Of a DNA stretch of 7,987 bases, positions 4,993 through 7,987 are shown piece by piece (the first letter of the stretch is position 1; each line of letters starts with the position of its first letter). The stretch is from Chitinophagaceae bacterium UBA4857. Its GTDB lineage: Bacteria > Bacteroidota > Bacteroidia > Chitinophagales > Chitinophagaceae. The position numbers and the translations under genes are program-made. The notes below the pieces were generated by a model. The model made no database searches, was not told where the DNA came from, and saw only the letters and a list, made by a program, of their open reading frames with translations. Location: assembly GCA_002399735.1 (NCBI GenBank), contig DHEF01000015.1:144313-152299 (forward strand), read 5' to 3'.

Positions 4993-6699
4993 TTGGAAAA
5001 ACGCTGGAAAATACTAAAGGCCGACGCTGACAAAACAACTGACTTACAAAAAGCTCTGAATATTAATAAAGCACTTTGTGGCATATTGGTTCAGCGGGGT
5101 ATTACCAGTTTTGATGAGGCTAAACACTTTTTCCGTCCGCAACTTACCGACCTGCACAGCCCCTGGCTGATGAAGGACATGGAGAAAGCCGTTGCCAGAA
5201 TAATTACTGCTTTTAATAACAACGAAAAAATTTTGGTGTACGGCGATTATGATGTGGATGGCACTACATCGGTAGCTTGTATGTATCAGTTTATACGATC
5301 GCAACACGAAGCGGTTGATTTTTATATACCCCACCGCTATCGCGAAGGTTATGGTGTAAGTAAAGCTGGTATTGACTTTGCACATGAAAATAATTTTACC
5401 TTAATAGTATCATTGGATTGTGGCATAAAATCGGCCGAATTAATTGCTTATGCAGGCACGTTGGGTATTGACTTTGTGGTTTGCGACCATCACTTACCCG
5501 ATGATACCTTACCCAATGCAGTTGCTATATTAAATGCCAAACAAAAAGATTGCCCCTACCCTTTTAAAGAATTATGTGGTTGCGGCGTAGGCTATAAACT
5601 AATTACCGCATTGGCCGAACGTTTGGGTTTGCCCGATACCACTCCGCATGAATACCTTGATTTAGTAGCTACGGCTATTGCTGCCGACATTGTAGATATG
5701 GTCGGAGAAAATCGTATTCTGGCTTTTTACGGCTTAAAAAAAGCAAACGAAAATCCTAACAACGGCATACGTGCATTATGCGAACTAAGTGCTTTAAAAA
5801 CTGAACTGCGTATAAGCAACTTGGTATTTATGATAGCCCCACGTGTTAATGCAGCGGGCCGTATGGACGATGCCCGAAAAGCTGTGCAACTTTTTGTGGC
5901 TAAAACCCATGCCGAAGCCGTGAGTTATGCCGAACAATTACACAGCGATAACACCGATCGAAAAGTAGCTGATAGCAGTACAACGGAGGAAGCATTGGCA
6001 TTAATAAGAAACTCTCCGGAATGGGTAAACAGCCGATCAACTGTATTATACCAGTCACACTGGCATAAAGGTGTGGTGGGTATTGTTGCCTCCCGTATCA
6101 TTGATCATTTTTATCGCCCTACCATTATATTAACACAAAGTGGCGAGTATGCTGCCGGCAGTGCCCGCAGTGTGCCGGGGTTTAATTTATACGAAGCAGT
6201 ACATGCCTGTAAAGAACACCTGTTAGGTTATGGCGGCCATTTTGCAGCTGCGGGTATGACGCTTGAGATTGCACAAGTGGATGCGTTCAGGCAAAAGTTT
6301 GAAGCAGTTGTTGCCGCTACTATGCCGGAAGAATTGATGACGCCGGAAATTATTGTTGATGCCGAAATACCCTTTAGCAGCATTACACCCGTATTTTATA
6401 AAATACTGCTGCAAATGGAACCTTTTGGACCATTAAATGACCGGCCTACTTTTATTAGCCGCAATGTTACAGATACCGGTTTTTCTAAAGTGGTAAAAGA
6501 ACAACATATTCGCTTTGTGGTAAAACAAAACGATACTACTATTACCGGTATTGGTTTTGGCATGCACGAAAAATTTGAAATTGTAAACAGCAAACAACCT
6601 TTTGATATTGTTTACAAAATAGATGAGAACGAATGGCAGGGAAATAAAACCCTGCAACTAATGGTTATTGATATTAAACCATCTGACCAAACAACCTAG
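4993..6699 (+). CDS. recJ: single-stranded-DNA-specific exonuclease RecJ
   Basis: This 568-residue DHH-family nuclease degrades single-stranded DNA 5' to 3' in RecF-pathway recombination and in repair. The catalytic DHH domain carries YGDYDVDG (83-90), the metal Asp in SLDCG (Asp142), the DHH triplet in VVCDHHLP (165-167) and DLVATAIAADIVD (223-235). PRVNAAGRMDD (283-293) links to the DHHA1 domain with its GYGGHFAAAG motif (412-421). An OB-fold-like C-terminus (about 450-568) binds DNA. All key residues are present and the length is normal. The start is TTG (4993-4995): an in-frame stop lies 9 nt further upstream at 4981-4983, no ATG or GTG lies between, and the encoded EKRW start is typical of RecJ, while the first internal Met (residue 60) would remove conserved sequence. 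The stop codon abuts that of the convergent downstream gene. Confidence 0.95.
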   Translation: MEKRWKILKADADKTTDLQKALNINKALCGILVQRGITSFDEAKHFFRPQLTDLHSPWLMKDMEKAVARIITAFNNNEKILVYGDYDVDGTTSVACMYQFIRSQHEAVDFYIPHRYREGYGVSKAGIDFAHENNFTLIVSLDCGIKSAELIAYAGTLGIDFVVCDHHLPDDTLPNAVAILNAKQKDCPYPFKELCGCGVGYKLITALAERLGLPDTTPHEYLDLVATAIAADIVDMVGENRILAFYGLKKANENPNNGIRALCELSALKTELRISNLVFMIAPRVNAAGRMDDARKAVQLFVAKTHAEAVSYAEQLHSDNTDRKVADSSTTEEALALIRNSPEWVNSRSTVLYQSHWHKGVVGIVASRIIDHFYRPTIILTQSGEYAAGSARSVPGFNLYEAVHACKEHLLGYGGHFAAAGMTLEIAQVDAFRQKFEAVVAATMPEELMTPEIIVDAEIPFSSITPVFYKILLQMEPFGPLNDRPTFISRNVTDTGFSKVVKEQHIRFVVKQNDTTITGIGFGMHEKFEIVNSKQPFDIVYKIDENEWQGNKTLQLMVIDIKPSDQTT

Positions 6700-7818
6700 T
6701 TAGTTTTTACTATTTCTTACACACCTGAAACCGGTGTGCTCCATACCTGTATCCGGCGAAGTTTTCATACGCCTTGCTACCCGGTAACCACTACAATAAG
6801 CATCATTACATAAAAAGCTGCCGCCACGTAAACAACGTTTGGGGGTGTACGGGTCTTGCGGATCGAAAGACTGAGCCGGCCCCTGGGGATTAATGACCTT
6901 ATTACCTTTAAAGGTTTGATAATAATTAAAGTCGTACCAATCGCTGCACCATTCCCAAACATTGCCCGCCATATCGTACAAGCCATAAGCATTGGGTTGG
7001 TATTTTTTTACCGGTGCTGCGGTAATATAACCGTCCGTTTTTTTATTCAGGTAAGGAAAATTGCCTTCCCAACTATTCGCTTTTACCAAGCCGGTATTAA
7101 TATGTTCGTTACCCCAGGGGTAAATATTGTTTTGTAAACCACCCCGGGCTGCATACTCCCACTCAGCCTCGGTGGGCAAACGTTTACCCGTCCATTTACA
7201 ATAAGCCATGGCATCATCCCAACTTATATGTACTGCCGGATAATTTTCTTTACCGTTTATGGTGCTGCCCCTGCCTTGGGGTTGTTTCCAGTTTGCATCG
7301 GGCTTCCATTCCCACCATTGGGTATAATCCTGTAAATCAACCGGCGCATGGCTTGCTTTAAAAACCAACGATGCTGCTACCAAAACACTATCCGGTGGTT
7401 TAGGTGTATCAGGCGGTAAATTTTTTTTTAGTTCCTCCCATTCCGGTATCCTTTCTGCAGTTGTCACGTAACCAGTCGCATCAACAAAAGCTTTAAACTG
7501 CGCATTGGTTACTTCCGTTATATCCATGTAAAAAGCAGTCAGTTCAACAGTATGTTTGGGGTATTCATCTTTATCAGCCTGGTTATTATCGCCTCCCATG
7601 TCAAAACTTCCGGCGGGTATTAACACCATGCCTGTTGTGGATGTATCGCCATTAAAATGTATGGCGTCTGTATGAGTATTGCCGGCAAAACGTGCAGGTG
7701 TTTGCATACAACTATGTACAGTATCTGCTGTCTTATCCGCTTGTTGATTGCTATCATTATTACAAGCCGTAAGTAATAGTAATGCAGTCGATATTATTTT
7801 ACAGTACAATAGTTTCAT
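6700..7818 (-). CDS. formylglycine-generating-enzyme (SUMF1) family lipoprotein
   Basis: The 372-residue product starts with a lipoprotein signal (lipobox L-T-A-C, Cys19), then a low-complexity linker to about residue 60. The rest is an FGE-sulfatase domain: GMVLIPAGSFDMGG (63-76), DITEVTNAQF (99-108), PAVHISWDDAMAYC (194-207), KRLPTEAEWEYAARGG (212-227), DMAGNVWEWCSDWY (282-295), and the end RGGSFLCNDAYCSGYR (331-346) with GFRC (363-366). Cys337 and Cys342 have the same C-x4-C spacing as the catalytic pair of human FGE (Cys336/Cys341), so this may be an active oxidase converting Cys to formylglycine in sulfatases. GldJ and GldK of the gliding/type 9 secretion machinery are related lipoproteins in this phylum, but I recall them lacking this active site. 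No sulfatase is encoded in the window. The lipid anchor places it in the envelope. The gene is convergent with recJ, and no convincing promoter was found. Confidence 0.85.
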   Translation of the reverse strand: MKLLYCKIISTALLLLTACNNDSNQQADKTADTVHSCMQTPARFAGNTHTDAIHFNGDTSTTGMVLIPAGSFDMGGDNNQADKDEYPKHTVELTAFYMDITEVTNAQFKAFVDATGYVTTAERIPEWEELKKNLPPDTPKPPDSVLVAASLVFKASHAPVDLQDYTQWWEWKPDANWKQPQGRGSTINGKENYPAVHISWDDAMAYCKWTGKRLPTEAEWEYAARGGLQNNIYPWGNEHINTGLVKANSWEGNFPYLNKKTDGYITAAPVKKYQPNAYGLYDMAGNVWEWCSDWYDFNYYQTFKGNKVINPQGPAQSFDPQDPYTPKRCLRGGSFLCNDAYCSGYRVARRMKTSPDTGMEHTGFRCVRNSKN

Positions 7819-7898
7819 TACCTACAATTAATACTTAAAGATATGTCGTCCGAACTTATCAACTAGCTTAAAAAAATACATTGTTTTTTGTTAGTCAA

Positions 7899-7987
7899 CA
7901 GCAGTACAACTGGCATCGTCCCTTGTTTTTAACCCCGAGTTGGCCTTGTGCATTTGATTCGGGGCGTCGCACTCTTGTGCACCTGTA
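7899..7987. repeat. interspersed intergenic repeat, right-end copy
   Basis: This non-coding block upstream of the FGE-like gene carries CATCGTCCCTTG (7914-7925), shared with 4510-4521. A 6-bp stem follows, CCCCGA (7933-7938) with TCGGGG (7959-7964), across a 20-nt loop. The block ends with the 18-nt sequence shared with 13-30 (7970-7987). TTGTGCA occurs twice (7946-7952, 7975-7981). The repeat probably continues past the window edge. Confidence 0.65.

Noticed and set aside
5044..5385. 113-codon minus-strand frame inside recJ
   Set aside because: It is antisense to the conserved DHH catalytic region, with no start context or family resemblance.
6720..6738. CACACC/GGTGTG hairpin as a bidirectional terminator for recJ and the FGE-like gene
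   Set aside because: The stem is only 6 bp, lies inside coding sequence and has no adjacent T-run on either strand.
1..7987. Whole window as a circular element or transposon bounded by the 18-nt repeats
   Set aside because: The repeats are not at the exact left end, flanking bases differ, there is no recombinase, transposase or replication gene, and the content is housekeeping.

Overview
The window looks like ordinary chromosomal DNA from a member of the Bacteroidota, most likely Chitinophagaceae or a close relative. It is AT-rich. The coding content is Bacteroidota-like: a bamD–omega-subunit gene pair, a large OmpA-family porin with thrombospondin type-3 repeats, and a lipoprotein of the formylglycine-generating-enzyme fold. 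Two genes are preceded by Bacteroidota-type promoter boxes (-7 TAnnTTTG). The start sites I examined lack Shine-Dalgarno sequences. The family placement is inferred from protein flavour only.

Layout, left to right. Positions 1-257 are non-coding, with repeat motifs and a minus-strand terminator. Next is a minus-strand operon of bamD (outer-membrane-protein assembly lipoprotein) and rpoZ (RNA polymerase omega), overlapping by 26 nt. A minus-strand ompA-like gene lies behind it, separated by a clear intrinsic terminator and carrying its own good promoter. A divergent 194-nt gap leads to a plus-strand polyprenyl diphosphate synthase, probably for the menaquinone side chain. A 568-nt gene-free interval (4425-4992) follows, packed with repeats: two hairpins, a block shared with the right end of the window, a degenerate 8-nt tandem repeat, a TTGTCA-rich low-complexity stretch and a foldable segment of about 113 nt. 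Then come recJ (plus strand, TTG start) and, converging on it with no spacer, an FGE/SUMF1-family lipoprotein gene (minus strand). The last 90 nt hold another copy of the intergenic repeat. An 18-nt stretch is identical at the two ends of the window (13-30 and 7970-7987).

The genes are mostly housekeeping: envelope biogenesis (BamD, OmpA-like), transcription (omega), isoprenoid quinone synthesis and DNA repair (RecJ). There is no transposase, phage gene, CRISPR array, tRNA/rRNA or defence module. I do not see a convincing new multi-gene system. The most unusual material is the non-coding repeat mosaic, above all the foldable segment at 4706-4818. Further points of interest are the altered peptidoglycan-binding residues of the OmpA-like protein and the intact two-cysteine active site of the FGE-like lipoprotein.
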